From Adiantum capillus-veneris (taxonomy: Eukaryota; Streptophyta; Polypodiopsida; Polypodiales; Pteridaceae), in contig CM043949.1 of NCBI GenBank assembly GCA_014529385.2, forward strand, positions 107,146,054-107,210,053: 64,000 bases of DNA. The letters run 5' to 3'. Below the pieces are notes generated by a model, which saw only the letters and a program-made list of their open reading frames with translations, made no database searches and was not told where the DNA came from. Position 1 is the stretch's first letter; each line of letters starts with the position of its first letter. Positions 45,837-57,411 of this stretch are shown here, one piece after another. The position numbers were made by a program, and so were the translations under genes.

Positions 45837-48062
45837 ATGTCATCTCAAGCCAACTCCACTTCTCAAGCCGCTTCTTCTCGAAGGAGGCCCGCCGTGCAAA
45901 CGTGGTCGTGGTGGGATGAAGTCGACTTTAGCTCGCGTGGCAAAGGTGGCGGTGCAAGACCATGGACGTGCAAGCTATGTCCATACAAGAGAACGGGTGG
46001 TTCAAACAAAGTGCGAGCCCATCTTCTTCATGAACCCGGTCATGAGGTGAAGTTTTGTCCTCATGTAGCTCCCGAGAAGAGGTTGGATCTTCTTGAGAAG
46101 CTCACGGTGTATGAGGTTGCGGAAGCGACCAAGAGGGGCCGTTTTGTTGCCGTTGATCCCTCCGCCACGACGACACCGCGAGAGCAAAGGGAAGCCAACC
46201 TTGACGACATCTCTCGAACCTTCAAGAGCCATGCATCTACACCGTCCTCTTCCGTTTCGCATCGCCAAACCACTCTCAACGAAAATTGGGATCCTAAATT
46301 GAAGGAAGAGGTGGATAGGTCGGTTGCCCGATTCTTCTTCCACGACCACATTGCCTTCCATGCTTCGCGGTGAGTTTCCCTTGGCATATGCACATTGCAA
46401 TCTTCCATTTTGTATTCATAATGGGTTATAACTTCTCGACTCTCGACTCTCCATACTAACACAACATGCTCTATTTTGTGTGGATAGGTCTCCATACTTT
46501 CGAACCATGGTTACGAAAATAGGGGAATATGGCTCCTCTTATGTGCCACCTTCATCGGAGAGGCTTCGCACCACCGTCCTTGACAAAGAGAAACTTGCCG
46601 TGGAGCAAGCGGCTCAAGCAACAAAGGATTTGTGGGAGACCAATGGCGTCTCTCTTCTTGTAGATGGATGGAGCGACACCCGCAAGCGGTCCATCCACGG
46701 GGTGGTGGCCTACTCTCGGGGGGAGATGTACTTTGTGGAGTCACATGATGCATTCGATAGTGGCAAGGCCGCTGAGATGCTTGCTGCGGAGTGGACAAGC
46801 ACCATAGAGATCACTGGCCCGGAGAATGTCCTTTGTATGGTTGCAGATGGAGAGGCGTCAAATAGGGCAGCCGGAGCTATCATTGAGGGCATGTATCCCA
46901 GCATCCATGTCACATTTTGCATGGCGCATTGCCTCAATAACCTCCTCAAGGACATAGGGAACTTGTCATGGATTTCACCCACCATTGGTGACGCCTCTCG
47001 AATTGTCTCCTTTGTGCTCAACCATCAAAAAGTACGCCATGAATTCTCAAAGAGGAGCCACTTGTCCTTGCTCAAATATTCATAGACAAGATTTGCATTT
47101 AATTGGCTTATGCTAGGCCGCTTGTCTACATGTGGCGGAGCCTTAAGGGGCCTCTTTCTCAGTGATGAGTTCCAGGCCATGCCGGAGTCTACATCAGAAG
47201 TAGGATTGAAATGCCGAGAATGGGCCGACGACGCCGCCTGGTGGGAGGAGGTGAAGACTCTTGACGCCATGGTCAAGCCTATTCTACACCTACTTCGAGT
47301 GGTGGATGGCTTGCAGCCATGCATTGGCAAAGTCTACGAAGCCATGGATCGGATGATAGAGGCACTTGAGAAGCTTGTGCCTGACCCTGTTCAGTATGCG
47401 GAGATTCATGGCTTGTGTGAGTCGAGGTAAAATGGATACTACTCTCCACTTCATGCGGCAGCTTATGTGCTTGACCCTGAGTTTCAAGGAAGGCGTCAAG
47501 AGACCGACAAGGAGGTGAGCAAAGGATGGCGGCTTGCATTGGAGCGCCTTGAGCCTAGCAGTGACATTAGGCGCAAGATTAGAGACGAGCTACTCAATTA
47601 CATGCAAAAGAAGGGCTCCTATGGATGTGTAGATGCACAACTTGATCGCAACAAGATTGGCTTGGTTTTGTGGTGGGAGGACTATGGAGGAGATGGCCCA
47701 CATTTGCAGCCTTGGTTGTTCGTGTCCTTCGCCAAGCATGTACCACTAGTTGCTTGGAGCAACTATGGAGTGTGTACAGCCACATTGCCTCTAAGAAGAG
47801 GAATCGCCTTGGGGTTCAGAGGGCCAATGATTTGGTGTTTGTGAGCGCTAACTTGCGCATGCTTGCCAAGAGCGTCACACACAAGGCAGATCCTTTCACT
47901 GAGTGGGAGATGGCACAAGAGAATCCATCTATGGCCGATACTCTTTTGGAGGAGCTAGAGGAGGATTTCGAGCCTCAATGCGAGCCTCCCGAGCCCTCAT
48001 ATGTCGCTGACGACCTCGACTACGACGACGATGTGGAGATTCAGCAGGCGAGCACTTCTTGA
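45837..48062 (+). pseudogene. hAT transposase gene, two exons, broken
   Basis: Exon 1 (ATG 45837 to 46369) encodes a BED-type zinc finger (WTCKLCPYKRTGGSNKVRAH, then LHEPGHEVKFC). Intron 46370-46487 has GTGAGT, a CTAAC branch site and GGATAG. Exon 2 starts 46488 and reads SPYFRTMV, then the DUF659/RNase H-like core (SLLVDGWSDTRKRSIHGVVAY, with VTFCMAHCLNN near 46910). TAG 47083-47085 and TAA 47428-47430 interrupt it, and a frame change near 47702-47712 leads to the C-terminal dimerisation region (CLEQLWSVYSHIASKKRNRL, about 47780) and an acidic tail ending TGA 48062. The enzyme would cut and paste the element; this copy cannot make a full protein. Confidence 0.9.
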
Positions 48063-48456
48063 GTTTGATGATCATTGATCACTCGTTTCTCGAGTCTAGA
48101 CTCTTGAGTCTACGACTCTACCTACTACATAGCCCTTTGTACTTTTTGTTATCCTTGAGGCCTCAGGCTTGTCCTAAGTCCTTTAGGCTTTTTGACTCTT
48201 GAGCCCTTGTGGCATGCACTTCTCATTTTGTATCCATCGATCATCGATGTTTTATTAGCACATTTCAGCCTATATGACTCGTGTTCTTTGGTCTATTTAG
48301 TGTAAATTTATGGTCAAAGTGATGCTCTATGTGTGTAGGTCAAAAAATGCCAAAAAAGCTCTCTTTTTTTTTTGCCAGTCCGACCCCGTCCCGTTTCCTG
48401 ACTTTTGCCATCCCGACCCCGTTCCCGACCCCGACCCGCCATCCCATGTAACTATG
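48063..48456 (+). other. hAT 3' end
   Basis: Untranslated sequence, then a C-rich subterminal region (CCGACCCCGTCCCG and similar) and the right terminal repeat TGTAACTATG. The left end is G-rich, so the subterminal regions are roughly complementary. Confidence 0.75.
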
Positions 48457-49188
48457 GTTTTGGGATCAAATCAGCCTTGGCGCCATCGCTACACAGCAGA
48501 TCAGCCTAGCGTTTTTGCATTGCAGAACCACGGCGACAGAAAGACCAATTTCAGCCCCTAGAGTTTTTGATTTGCAGCACCACCTCAGCGTTTTTGCAGA
48601 TCATCGCGACGGAAACTCAAGAATCATCAGCGTTTTCAGTTTTCAGCAATTAGTACCCGCAGATCAAGTCCCGAACCTCGCAGATCTCACAATCTGCGTT
48701 TTCAGCGCGTCGTCGTCGCATCGTCGTCATCGACATCGTCACCGACATAGAGTCAGAATTCAGCGGATAGAACATTTGCAGATTTCAGCCCATTGCGTTT
48801 TTTGACAGCAGTAGAAAGATTGCAGATTTCAGCCCTTAGGTCGACTTCGTAATCCCCGTCGTCATCGTAGACATAGCCTAGACTTGCATCAGTCTCATGC
48901 ATACCATTTGTACCAGATTGTGCAATCATAAGTAGACCACTCTCGACGACGAGAGTGGGGCCTTCGGAGGTGGGTTTTACAACGTCTTTGGTGTCGTATC
49001 TCTCTTCTCTCTATCTCTCTGTCTCATACACTTGCACGCACAGTGTCCATTCACTTTGTTTTTGATCATAGCATTCTCTCACTAAGAACGGAAGGCTCTC
49101 CCTTCCATAAGAACAAAAGGAACCTTGAGCACAGTTCGGAGCACTCATCTTGAGCAAAACGCAAACATTCATTCCGCTGCACCTAACA

Positions 49189-49449
49189 CGGGTATCGTGT
49201 TAGGTGCAACAGAATGAATGTTTGCGCTTTGCTCAAGATGAGTGCTCTGAACTGTGCTCAAGGTTCCTTTTGTTCTTATGGAAGGGAGAGCCTTCCGTTC
49301 TTAGTGAGAGAATGCTATGATCACAAGAATGGACACTGTGTGTTAAGAACGGAAGGCTCTACCTTCCATAAGAACAAAAGGAACCTTGAGCACAGTTCGG
49401 AGAACTCATCTTGAGCAAAGCGCAAACATTCATTCCGCTGCACCGAACA
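49189..49449. repeat. Inverted family-X LTR ends (palindromic junction)
   Basis: The X LTR ending at 49188 is followed by a 9-bp spacer (CGGGTATCG), then an X LTR end in reverse (49198-49342), then the same end forward again (49343-49449, ending CACCGAACA). Each arm is about 100-145 bp. This looks like a fold-back or template-switch rearrangement. Confidence 0.85.
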
Positions 49450-49450
49450 T

Positions 49451-49462
49451 TGGTATCAGATC
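49451..49462 (+). other. Primer-binding site (tRNA-iMet type) of family X
   Basis: TGGTATCAGATC lies 1 nt after the LTR end CACCGAACA. The copy at 58801 has the standard TGGTATCAGAGC. Confidence 0.8.
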
Positions 49463-49610
49463 TCTGGCAGTGTTTTGTATCACTCAAGGAAAGAACCACA
49501 AGAATTTGTTTTTGCTTGTTGCGGTGGCACGAACCCAAGTTCACTTGGGCGTGTCGATTCCTAATCGTGTTTTTGAAGAGTGACAGGAATCCCAAGAAAG
49601 AAGGGCTTTT
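49463..49610 (+). other. 5' leader of family X, cut by the deleted chromovirus
   Basis: It matches 58813-58965 (GGAAAGAACCACAAGAATTT, then GTGACAGGAATCCCAAGAAA) up to about 49606, where chromovirus LTR sequence begins. Confidence 0.75.
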
Positions 49611-51150
49611 GCCAAGTTCGGGAGAAGGGAATCCGTAACTGACTTTCTGGAGCAGTTTTGGAGGCTGATAACTGTGATTTTCAGCCATTTCTCTCTATTT
49701 TTGAGCTTCCTATGACTTTACCTAAGACTAAGGAGCTCACTTTCAGCATTGGAAGGTATCAGATGCGTGTTTACAAGGCTGTTTTGCTGCGTTTTGAGCG
49801 ATACGCAGGTTTTGGCAGCCATGGAAATCTTCCCCTTTTTGCATCTATTTGTTCACAGATGCATTACAGGTTAAGGGCAGAAGAGGGGGCACACGATTTA
49901 TGCTTGGGGGATGCTTCATTGAGAACCTGTCTCACAGGTTAAGAGCTATGGAGTGCTTTCTTTCCCTCTCATGTATAGTGTGGTGCTGGGAGTGATGCCC
50001 TGCACGCTACACACTGCTCTCTCTCTCCCCTACGTGCAGTTATGTGATGCCTCACAAGAGGGCTTTTCATTTGACCAATGTACAATTATGTGGGTTCATG
50101 CGCGATTGCCAAGGCAAGAGCCTCTTGAACAGGTACTGGATTAGCTAGCGGCTAATCCCCCACAGGTACAGGTGAATTCGGAGAGGTTTCACGTCAGAAA
50201 TCTTGTCCGATTCAAAGGGCAAGTAGCCCTACAGGTGCGGGAGCTCGAGGTATTGCTACAAATGCGACCGGCATGCGAAACGAAGCCCAAAACAAGGAAT
50301 TACAGCCTGCTGTGTATTTTTGCAGGTTTAGGGTTTCGGCCTTAAACGGACCTTAATACCCCCAGGAGGTTCGGGGACGCGAGGGGACCGCTGTACAGGT
50401 GAACTGACGCATTTTCGGGGCAGAAAACAGAGAATTCAGCGTGCTGCAGATTCTCGCCAGGTTTTGCAAAGTGTCCGTATGCGTCGGGAAAGTCACCTAT
50501 TGCGTGGGGATACTGATTGTGAATCGTCCTAGTACAGTTATGTAGGTGCGGGAGCTCGAGGTATTGCTACAGATGCGACCGGCACGCGAAACGAAGCCCA
50601 AAACAAGGAATTACAGCCTGCTGTGTATTTTTGCAGGTTTAGGGTTTCGGCCTTAAACGGACCTTAATACCCCCAGGAGGTTCGGGGACGCGAGGGGACC
50701 GCTGTACAGGTGAACTGGCGCATTTTCGGGGCAGAAAACAGAGAATTCAGCGTGCTGCAGATTCTCGCCAGGTTTTGCAAAGTGTCCGTATGCGTCGGGA
50801 AAGTCACCTATTGCGTGGGGATACTGACTGTGAATCGTCCTAGTACAGTTATGTTGCCAAAATCGGGCCAGAACAGGTATTTCTTAGCCTAGATTGTGCG
50901 GGGGAGCTTGTAGGAGATCACAGGTTTTATTCCCTCTATTAAAGAATAAAGAAATACCGAAAGGGGCGGCAATTTTGGGGCCTACAGGTTGTCGGCGTCT
51001 ACTCGGGGCATTCTAGCTTCCGAGCCGTGTGTGTGATTAAGTGTTAATCCCCGTCGCAGGTTTCCTTTGCAAAGTGCTTTGTGTATGTGTCTAAAGTAAA
51101 GAATTTCGGGTGAAAGCCAAAGCCCACCGCCCCACTACGGGCCGGTTTCA
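49611..51150 (+). repeat. Truncated 5' LTR of the deleted chromovirus, with a 311-bp internal tandem duplication
   Basis: It begins GCCAAGTTCGGGAG, matching the 3' LTR at about 52593, and ends GGGCCGGTTTCA. The segment starting AGGTGCGGGAGCTCGAGG is present twice (50233-50543 and 50544-50854); the 3' LTR has it once. Confidence 0.85.
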
Positions 51151-51247
51151 AGGTTCCGTCGCCGGGATATCAATCACCTTTTCCTCAAGAAGTGAGCCTC
51201 GGTTGTTTTGGTTAAAGACACTGAGTACAGGAACGCGGGATTACACT

Positions 51248-51346
51248 ATGGCTGACAAAGGGAAGGTCATTAAGGAAGAGGGTTTCTCTTCACAGAATAG
51301 ACAGGAAATTCCGCATGTTCGCCTTGCCAAAAAGTGGTCAAATTAG
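51248..51346 (+). pseudogene. Gag start fragment of the deleted chromovirus
   Basis: MADKGKVIKEEGFSSQNRQE aligns with the first codons of the chromovirus ORF at 38350. After about 24 matching codons the sequence diverges and stops at TAG 51344-51346. It supports the ATG chosen for the intact copy. Confidence 0.8.
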
Positions 51347-51611
51347 GGCTGATTTTCTGCTGCGTTTTAGGGTTGGCAAGTATGAACCAAGATGAGATAG
51401 GAGAGGTCTCACGGTGGTAGATTGGCCACTAGATCTCTTACGAGAGTGACGTGGGTCTGCCAGGTGACACGCTGCTTGCCGATTCTCTGAGGCGATTGCT
51501 TGGATTCTATGACGCATCGGTAAATCATCTTGAAATTTGAGCTTGGTCGTGGGTGGTACGTCAGTGTTGCGGAATTATGCTCGTTTGCAGAGGCAAGAGC
51601 CTCTTTTACAG

Positions 51612-51862
51612 GTAAAAAGTTAAGGGACAGCAGGTTGCAAGATGCTATGTGGTGAAGTTCAAGAACTACCCGCCTATGGATGCAAAGTGGATGGGAAGAG
51701 TATGAACTGTCAGAGTCACCAAATGTATATCAGCTTTACCTTGAAGCCTTTGGGTTACAACCTACCTATGCCCCAACCCAACGTGTGCAAAGGAGGGGTA
51801 ATGATAGAGCTAGCACATCAAATGTACTCATGGATTCAGTGCAACAGCAGTGTACAATTTGA
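51612..51862 (+). pseudogene. Chromodomain fragment of the deleted chromovirus
   Basis: It aligns with 43312-43539 (VVKFKNYPPMDAKWM, then LYLEAFGLQPTYAPTQRVQR). Where the longer copy has TGA this one has GGA. It has its own frame change near 51690 (GCAAAGTGGATGGGAAG). The polypurine tract follows at 52009-52021. Confidence 0.8.
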
Positions 51863-52021
51863 CAAGAGTATGAAGGTCTCATTAAGTCATTTGTACATAT
51901 GTTTTGACAGTCTTTCTTGTGGATACATGCGATGATAAAAGAGTGCTGACAACACAAGATCATCAGTGGCATGTATTTATGGTATGCAATCGAGGACGTT
52001 TGCGATTTCAAGAGGGGGGTA

Positions 52022-53828
52022 TGTCACGAGGACGTGGCAAGTGCTAACCTTAGTTGTTGGTTTCTTTCCAATGGGTTTTGTTTTATTTTTGAGACCCTTT
52101 TCTTGAAGTAGCAAACGGTCGGACATTGTATGGCCAATGTGAACGGTAGTTTCACCCGCAGATGGGTAGTGGTCGGCACTGGAATTCGTATGATAAGAGG
52201 ATGTCTAGGCTCAGAGCAAGATCATGTAGGTCCCCCCGTCGCACTTAGCAAGTTGGTGGATACTAGGAAGTGAACTCAATAAAGGCCTAAAGTCAAGGTG
52301 TGACTACCAACAGAAAGTATCCGACAATTGGGCCACATTGCACTTTTGGATGCGGTCCCAATGAGGATAGATGGTCAGGGGGCAGCCCAACGGAAGCATC
52401 TCCTAAAAATTAGGGAACTGCTATTTTTGGCCGTGAAATGTGTTCGCGTCATTACCTTCGGTATAACTAGGGGAACATTTTATTACTTTGCTGCAAAGTC
52501 AAATGATGTACTAGTTGAGAGATTTTTAAGCAAGAAGCCCAATGCGGGGAAATTGCATGTATGAGTGTCAAGTGGCACTTTTTGGTCAATTTACCAAGTT
52601 TGGGAGAAGAGAATCCGTAACTGACTTTCTGGAGCAGTTTTGGAGGCCGATAACTGTGATTTTCAGCCATTTCTCTCCATTTTTGAGCTTCCCATGACTT
52701 TACCTAAGACTGAGGAGCTCACTTTCAGCATTGGAAGGCATCAGATGCGTGTTTACAGGGCTGTTTTGCTGCGTTTTGAGCGATACGCAGGTTTTGGCAG
52801 CCATGGAAATCTTCCCCTTTTTGCATCTATTTGTTCACAGATGCATTACAGGTTAAGGGCAGAAGAGGGGGCGCACGATTTATGCTTGGGGGATGCTTCA
52901 TTGAGAACCTGTCTCACAGGTTAAGAGCTATGGAGTGCTTTCTTTCCCTCTCATCTATAGTGTGGTGCTAGGAGTGATGCCCTGCACGCTACACACTGTT
53001 CTCTCTCTCTCTCTCCCCCCTACGTGCAGTAATGTGATGCCTCACAAGAGGGATTTTCATTTGACCAATGTACAGTTATGTGGGTTCATGCGCGATTGCC
53101 GAGGCAAGAGCCTCTTGAACAGGTACTGGATTAGCTAGCGGCTAATCCGCCACAGGTATAGGTGAATTCGGGGAGGTTTCACGTCAGAAATCTCGTCCGA
53201 TTCAAAGGGCAAGTAGCCCTACAGGTGCGGGAGCTTGAGGTCTTGCTACAGTTGGACCGGCACGCGAAACGATGCCCAAAACAGGGAATTACAGCCTGCT
53301 GTGTATTTTTGCAGGTTTAGGGTTTCGGCCCTAAACGGACCCTAATACCCCCAAGAGGTTCGGGGACACGAGGGGACCGCTGTATAGGTGAACTGGCGTA
53401 TTTTCGGGGCAGAAAACAGAGAATTCAGCATGCTGCAGATTCTCGCCAGGTTTTGCAAAGTGTCCGTATACGTCGGGAAAGTCACCTATTGCGTGGGGAT
53501 ACTGACTGTGAAGCGTCCTAGTACAATTATGCTGCCAAAATCGGGCCAGAACAGGTGTTTCTTAGCCTAGATTGTGCGGGGCAGCTTGTAGGAGATCACA
53601 GGTTTTATTCCCTCTATTAAAGAATAAAGAAATACCGAAAGGGGCGCCAATTTTGGGGCCTACAAGTTGTCGTCGTCTGCTCGGGGCATTCTACCTTCCG
53701 AGCCGTGTATGTGATTAAGTGTTAATCCCCGTCGCAGGTTTCCTTTGCAAAGTGCTCTGTGTATGTGTCTAAAGTAAAGAATTTCGGGTGAAAGCCAACG
53801 CCTGCCGCGCCACCACGGGCCGGTTTCA
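52022..53828 (+). repeat. 3' LTR of the deleted chromovirus
   Basis: 1807 bp, TGTCACGAGGACG...GGGCCGGTTTCA. Its ends and about half its length match the 1478-bp chromovirus LTR; a middle part (about 52593-53540) replaces unrelated sequence. So the two are related subfamilies. Confidence 0.88.
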
Positions 53829-54914
53829 CTCAGTCTCTTCTTCTCCAAAGCATGATACACAGGATTTGCATGATTGTGTGAAGCATGATGATGATTTGAT
53901 TGACAATGACTTGCATGATGCTTTGAATGACAATGATAAGCATGATGATTTGGATGACACTGACAAGCATGACGATTTGCATGATTAAGATGTGATTTCT
54001 CACAAGCATGATGAGTTGCATGAAGAAGATGTGATTGTTCACAATGATGATGTGTTAGTTGAGGCTTTTGCTAGCAAAGCTAACCTTGTTGCAGATTCGA
54101 TCAATCACGAAGAAGCGATCTTGGCTCTCGAGCTTAGGTCCAAAGAACCCTCACAGGAAGTATTCTGTGTTGGCATGATTAGTACGCACGCATTGTTCGA
54201 GTGTTTCATTCGTGATCGTTTCCTGTATTTTAGTCAGCATCTTTATGTGATCCCTTTTTCTAGGCATGACATATTGTACGTTGAGCACGTTTCACTCATG
54301 AATGGGCACGAATGTATGCGGAATGTTCATGAAAAGCTGAAAAGTATGTATGTAAGGAAGTCACATTCCATGTATCTTCCTTGGCATGACACAGTTTCCG
54401 AACGATCACATGAAAGTATGAGCACCAAGCGTGGGCATTTCCATTGTGAATTGCCACAATTGATTGCTTTAGATCAAAAGAGAAAGATTCGATCTCATTG
54501 TTTGCGTGTCTGTGGTGAACGGTTTGGCATTCCGTCTCTTTGTTCATCTACATTACATGCACAGTCTTTTAGGAAGACAAGATTTTTTCCACTCACTTTA
54601 CATGGAATAGGTATGTTCATGTTTTTGTGTTGGAAATGGTTTTAGGAATTTTTAGCCATGGAGATTCTTGAAGGTGGAAGAAGCACGACTCTATACGAAG
54701 ATGAAGCATTGAAGGAGCCACAGAAGACTTTGTGTCGCTTTCGGCACAACCCAAAGAAGCAAGCGTTGCAGACCTTTATGAAGTTCAAGTACTGCACGAC
54801 CCACCCATCAGAGTGGGCCGGCGAAGAGTCCCTTCCAGGATTCCGGATGCTATTGGCGATCTCCCTTGACGCCATACATATCGGTACCAGTACCTCACTT
54901 TGAAAAGGAGGGGA
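53829..54914 (+). pseudogene. Family-X ORF, second copy (C-terminal two thirds)
   Basis: It aligns with 59728-60903. It begins in the His/Asp-rich repeats (DLHDCVKHDDDLIDNDLHD, NDKHDDL units) and continues with the unknown domain (LFECFIRDRFLYFSQHLYVI, RHDILYVEHVSLM, KSHSMYLPWHDTV). Stops: TAA about 53986-53988 (CGA in the other copy) and TAG 54643-54645 (CAG in the other copy). At 53853, where the other copy has TAG, this one has CAG. Confidence 0.8.
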
Positions 54915-56190
54915 CGTCACGTGACACATCCAACCCTATGTGTCTGTGGACAAGCTACAGCATAACAAGGTTCAGTCAGTCCAGTCAGTCTAGATTAGAA
55001 GTGATTTGGCACTTTTGTGAGTCTATTCGTAGACCGTGCATGCCCAGACACTTGGTATAGATGCATATCCTTTGGTTGCACACACCATGATCATCAGTAT
55101 TCCCATCAAAATCCATCAGAATAAGTTAGGGGAATTTTCCAATGATTTTAGCCTATTTTACCTATTTTTGGCATTTTTCACTTATTATTAATTTAAGTGA
55201 CTTTCCAACAAAAGTAGGTAGGGCAATTTTGCTAAGAAAATATATAAGTAAACCAAGTTAGCACTAAATGGCAGAAGAGGCAGCAGGAGCTCCACGCTCA
55301 ACAGGCAACTTCCCAACAGAACCCCCCAGGAGACCTAGCGTTTTTGGAGCAGAAGCCTAAAGCTAGTGTTTTGGGATCAGATCAGCCCTGGCGTGTTGGT
55401 GCACAGCAGATCAGCCCGGGCGCCATCGCTACACAGCAGATCAGCCTAGCGTTTTTGCATTGCAGAACCACGGACAGAGAGACTAATTTCAGCCCCTAGC
55501 GTTTTTAATTTGCAGCACTACCTCAGCGTTTTTGCAGATCATGGCGACGGAAACTCAAGAACCATCAGCGTTTTCAGTTTTCAGCAGTTAGTACCCGTAG
55601 ATCAAGTCCCGAACCTCGTAGATCTCACCATCCCGCAGCAGTTCCTCGCCGCACGGTCAGTTTCCGCAAGGTTTACAGTTTCAGCCCGGAAAACGCAGAT
55701 TTCATCATCTGCGTTTTCAGCGCGTCGTCGTCATCGACATCGTCACCGACATAGAGTCAGAATTCAGCAGATAGAACATTTGCAGATTTCAGCCCATAGC
55801 GTTTTTGGACAGCAGTAGAGAGATTGCAGATTTCAGCCCTTAGATCGACTTCGTCATCCCCGTTGTCATTGTCGACATAGCCTAGACTTGCATCAGTCTC
55901 ATGCATACCATTTGTACCAGATTGTGCATTCATAAGTAGACCACTCTCGACGACGAGAGTAGGGCCTTTGGAGGAGGGTTTTACAACGTCTCTTGTCGTA
56001 TCTCTCTTCTCTCTATCTCTCAGTCTCATACACTTGCACGCACATCGTCCATTCACTTTGTTTGTGATCATAGCATTCTCTCACTAAGAACGGAAGGCTC
56101 TCCCTTCCATAAGAACAAAAGGAACCTTGAGCATAGTTCGGAGCACTCATCTTGAGCAAAGTGCAAACATTCATTCCGTTGCACCTAACA
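54915..56190 (+). repeat. Family-X LTR, third copy of the multi-LTR element
   Basis: 1276 bp; the first base is mutated (CGTCACGTGACAC instead of TGTCAC). Ends CACCTAACA, followed by the AAACA duplication. A purine tract AAAAGGAGGGGA precedes it. Confidence 0.92.
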
Positions 56191-57365
56191 AAACAACTCC
56201 ATGTGGTAAAAGAAGTGCCAATAGACCTGCAAGTGTCCTGCCTAATAGGATCTGTGGTGTCTGTAGTCAAACTGTTTGGAGAAAATGGGGAAGCCCAAGA
56301 ATTGTCATGAGAATGACCGGAAGCTTGTCAATGCATGGACCTACAACCCAATGTGGCAAGGTGGCTAAGCTGTGAAAAACTCCAGGAAGGGCAGATGTAG
56401 CAATCTGCACCGTAAACGTCCTCCGAACAAGGAAAGCTAGACTAAACAGTCCATGTTGTAGAAGCTACCATAATCTGCAACAGTCATCGAGAGACCGCAC
56501 GGACCACCACTAGATGGTGTCTTGTCAGTAGGTAGGGTAGTCTAAGATGAGGGAAAAGCTAGACTCAATAGTCTATGCTATGAAGGGCTTCTGAGAAGAG
56601 GTGTGGTCAGACCAAGCTGTCTGCACCGTAATCATCCTGTATGAATAGGGAAGCCAGAGTGAGCAGACTGCACTGTGAAGATCATCTGAGAAGAGGAAAG
56701 GCCAGACTCATTTGTCTGCGCCGTCTTGCCTGTATCTCCTACCTCCAATCCTCCGGTGTCTACCAAAACAGAATCCGTCCCAACAACGCCACCAAACCGC
56801 ATCTTGGTGTGGCTCTCAATGTGAATGAACTGGGAGTGGCCTACTGCCCAGGTCGGGGGATAAGTCTACTGTAAGGTTACCGAGGGTGAGTGTAAGCAAC
56901 TCTGAAGGTAGAAATCCGAATGATGAGTGTAGAACAGCAACTACACTACCATCCAAGCTAAGCTCCGTGTGACTCCGGATGTAGTCGTGGGATGCCTGAT
57001 CTCCCGCATCTCGCGGGTAAACTCTCCAAGAGAGTCGAAAGCACTGAAGTCCCACTCCAGTCTGTAGATCTAAGCAATGAACCTGTCCAAGAAGAGATAC
57101 AAGATCCTCTCCCTAAGTCCATATAGATGCTCCTGTGAACTCCTCTGATGAGTGCATAGGTGTGTCCATAGTAAACCACAAGTTACCACCCCCTCTGGAG
57201 TGCGCAACCGCCGAATGATGGCTGGAATGAATGGATCTCCCAAGGATCGTACGCTCGTAGCACTCCATCCCACGATGAAGTTTTATCCTTCTCCTTCTTT
57301 GCGCCCAAGGGCACACGTTCACTTGATGCGGAAGCTTGGCCATGAGACTCGAGAGAGGGAGGGAG

Positions 57366-57411
<46 letters not shown>

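Larger units (their letters stand above)
36647..48456 (+). mobile_element. hAT DNA transposon carrying a nested chromovirus
   Basis: Terminal inverted repeats CATAGTTACA (36647-36656; right end TGTAACTATG 48447-48456) and a perfect 8-bp target duplication GTTTTGGG (36639-36646 and 48457-48464) are diagnostic of hAT. Without the 8.4 kb chromovirus insert the element is about 3.4 kb. The left subterminal region is GC-rich with repeats of GGAAACGCCGAGGGACGGAC; a unit of about 185 bp including GCAGGCCATTCAAAAATTTG occurs twice before the gene. It encodes one spliced transposase gene, now broken. Confidence 0.93.
36198..49188 (+). repeat. Family-X LTR, second copy, split by the hAT transposon
   Basis: LTR sequence runs 36198-36646 and resumes at 48457/48465-49188; about 1.17 kb without the insert. 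It starts TGTCATGTGACAC and ends CACCTAACA. The hAT target duplication GTTTTGGG lies in an AGCGTTTTGGG motif that is uninterrupted in the copies at 35062 and 55368, giving an empty-site comparison inside the window. Confidence 0.9.
49611..53828 (+). mobile_element. Second chromovirus (W), internally deleted
   Basis: A 5' LTR lacking its first 570 bp or so, an 871-bp interior and a full 3' LTR, related to the chromovirus at 36774. The interior keeps the PBS region, the first 30 codons of Gag, about 270 bp of unclear sequence and the chromodomain end; protease, RT, RNase H and integrase are gone. It sits within the X interior; a clean target duplication is not visible because the left end is truncated. 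Confidence 0.85.
34626..56190 (+). mobile_element. Multi-LTR family-X element with nested insertions
   Basis: It is bounded by AAACA on both sides (34621-34625 and 56191-56195). From left to right: a full X LTR, a 295-bp internal remnant, a second X LTR split by a hAT, inverted LTR-end debris, a truncated LTR end with PBS, part of the X interior, a deleted chromovirus, the rest of the X ORF, and a third X LTR. Such LTR-int-LTR-int-LTR forms arise by unequal recombination between copies. Net of the nested elements the X material is roughly 5.5 kb. Confidence 0.8.
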
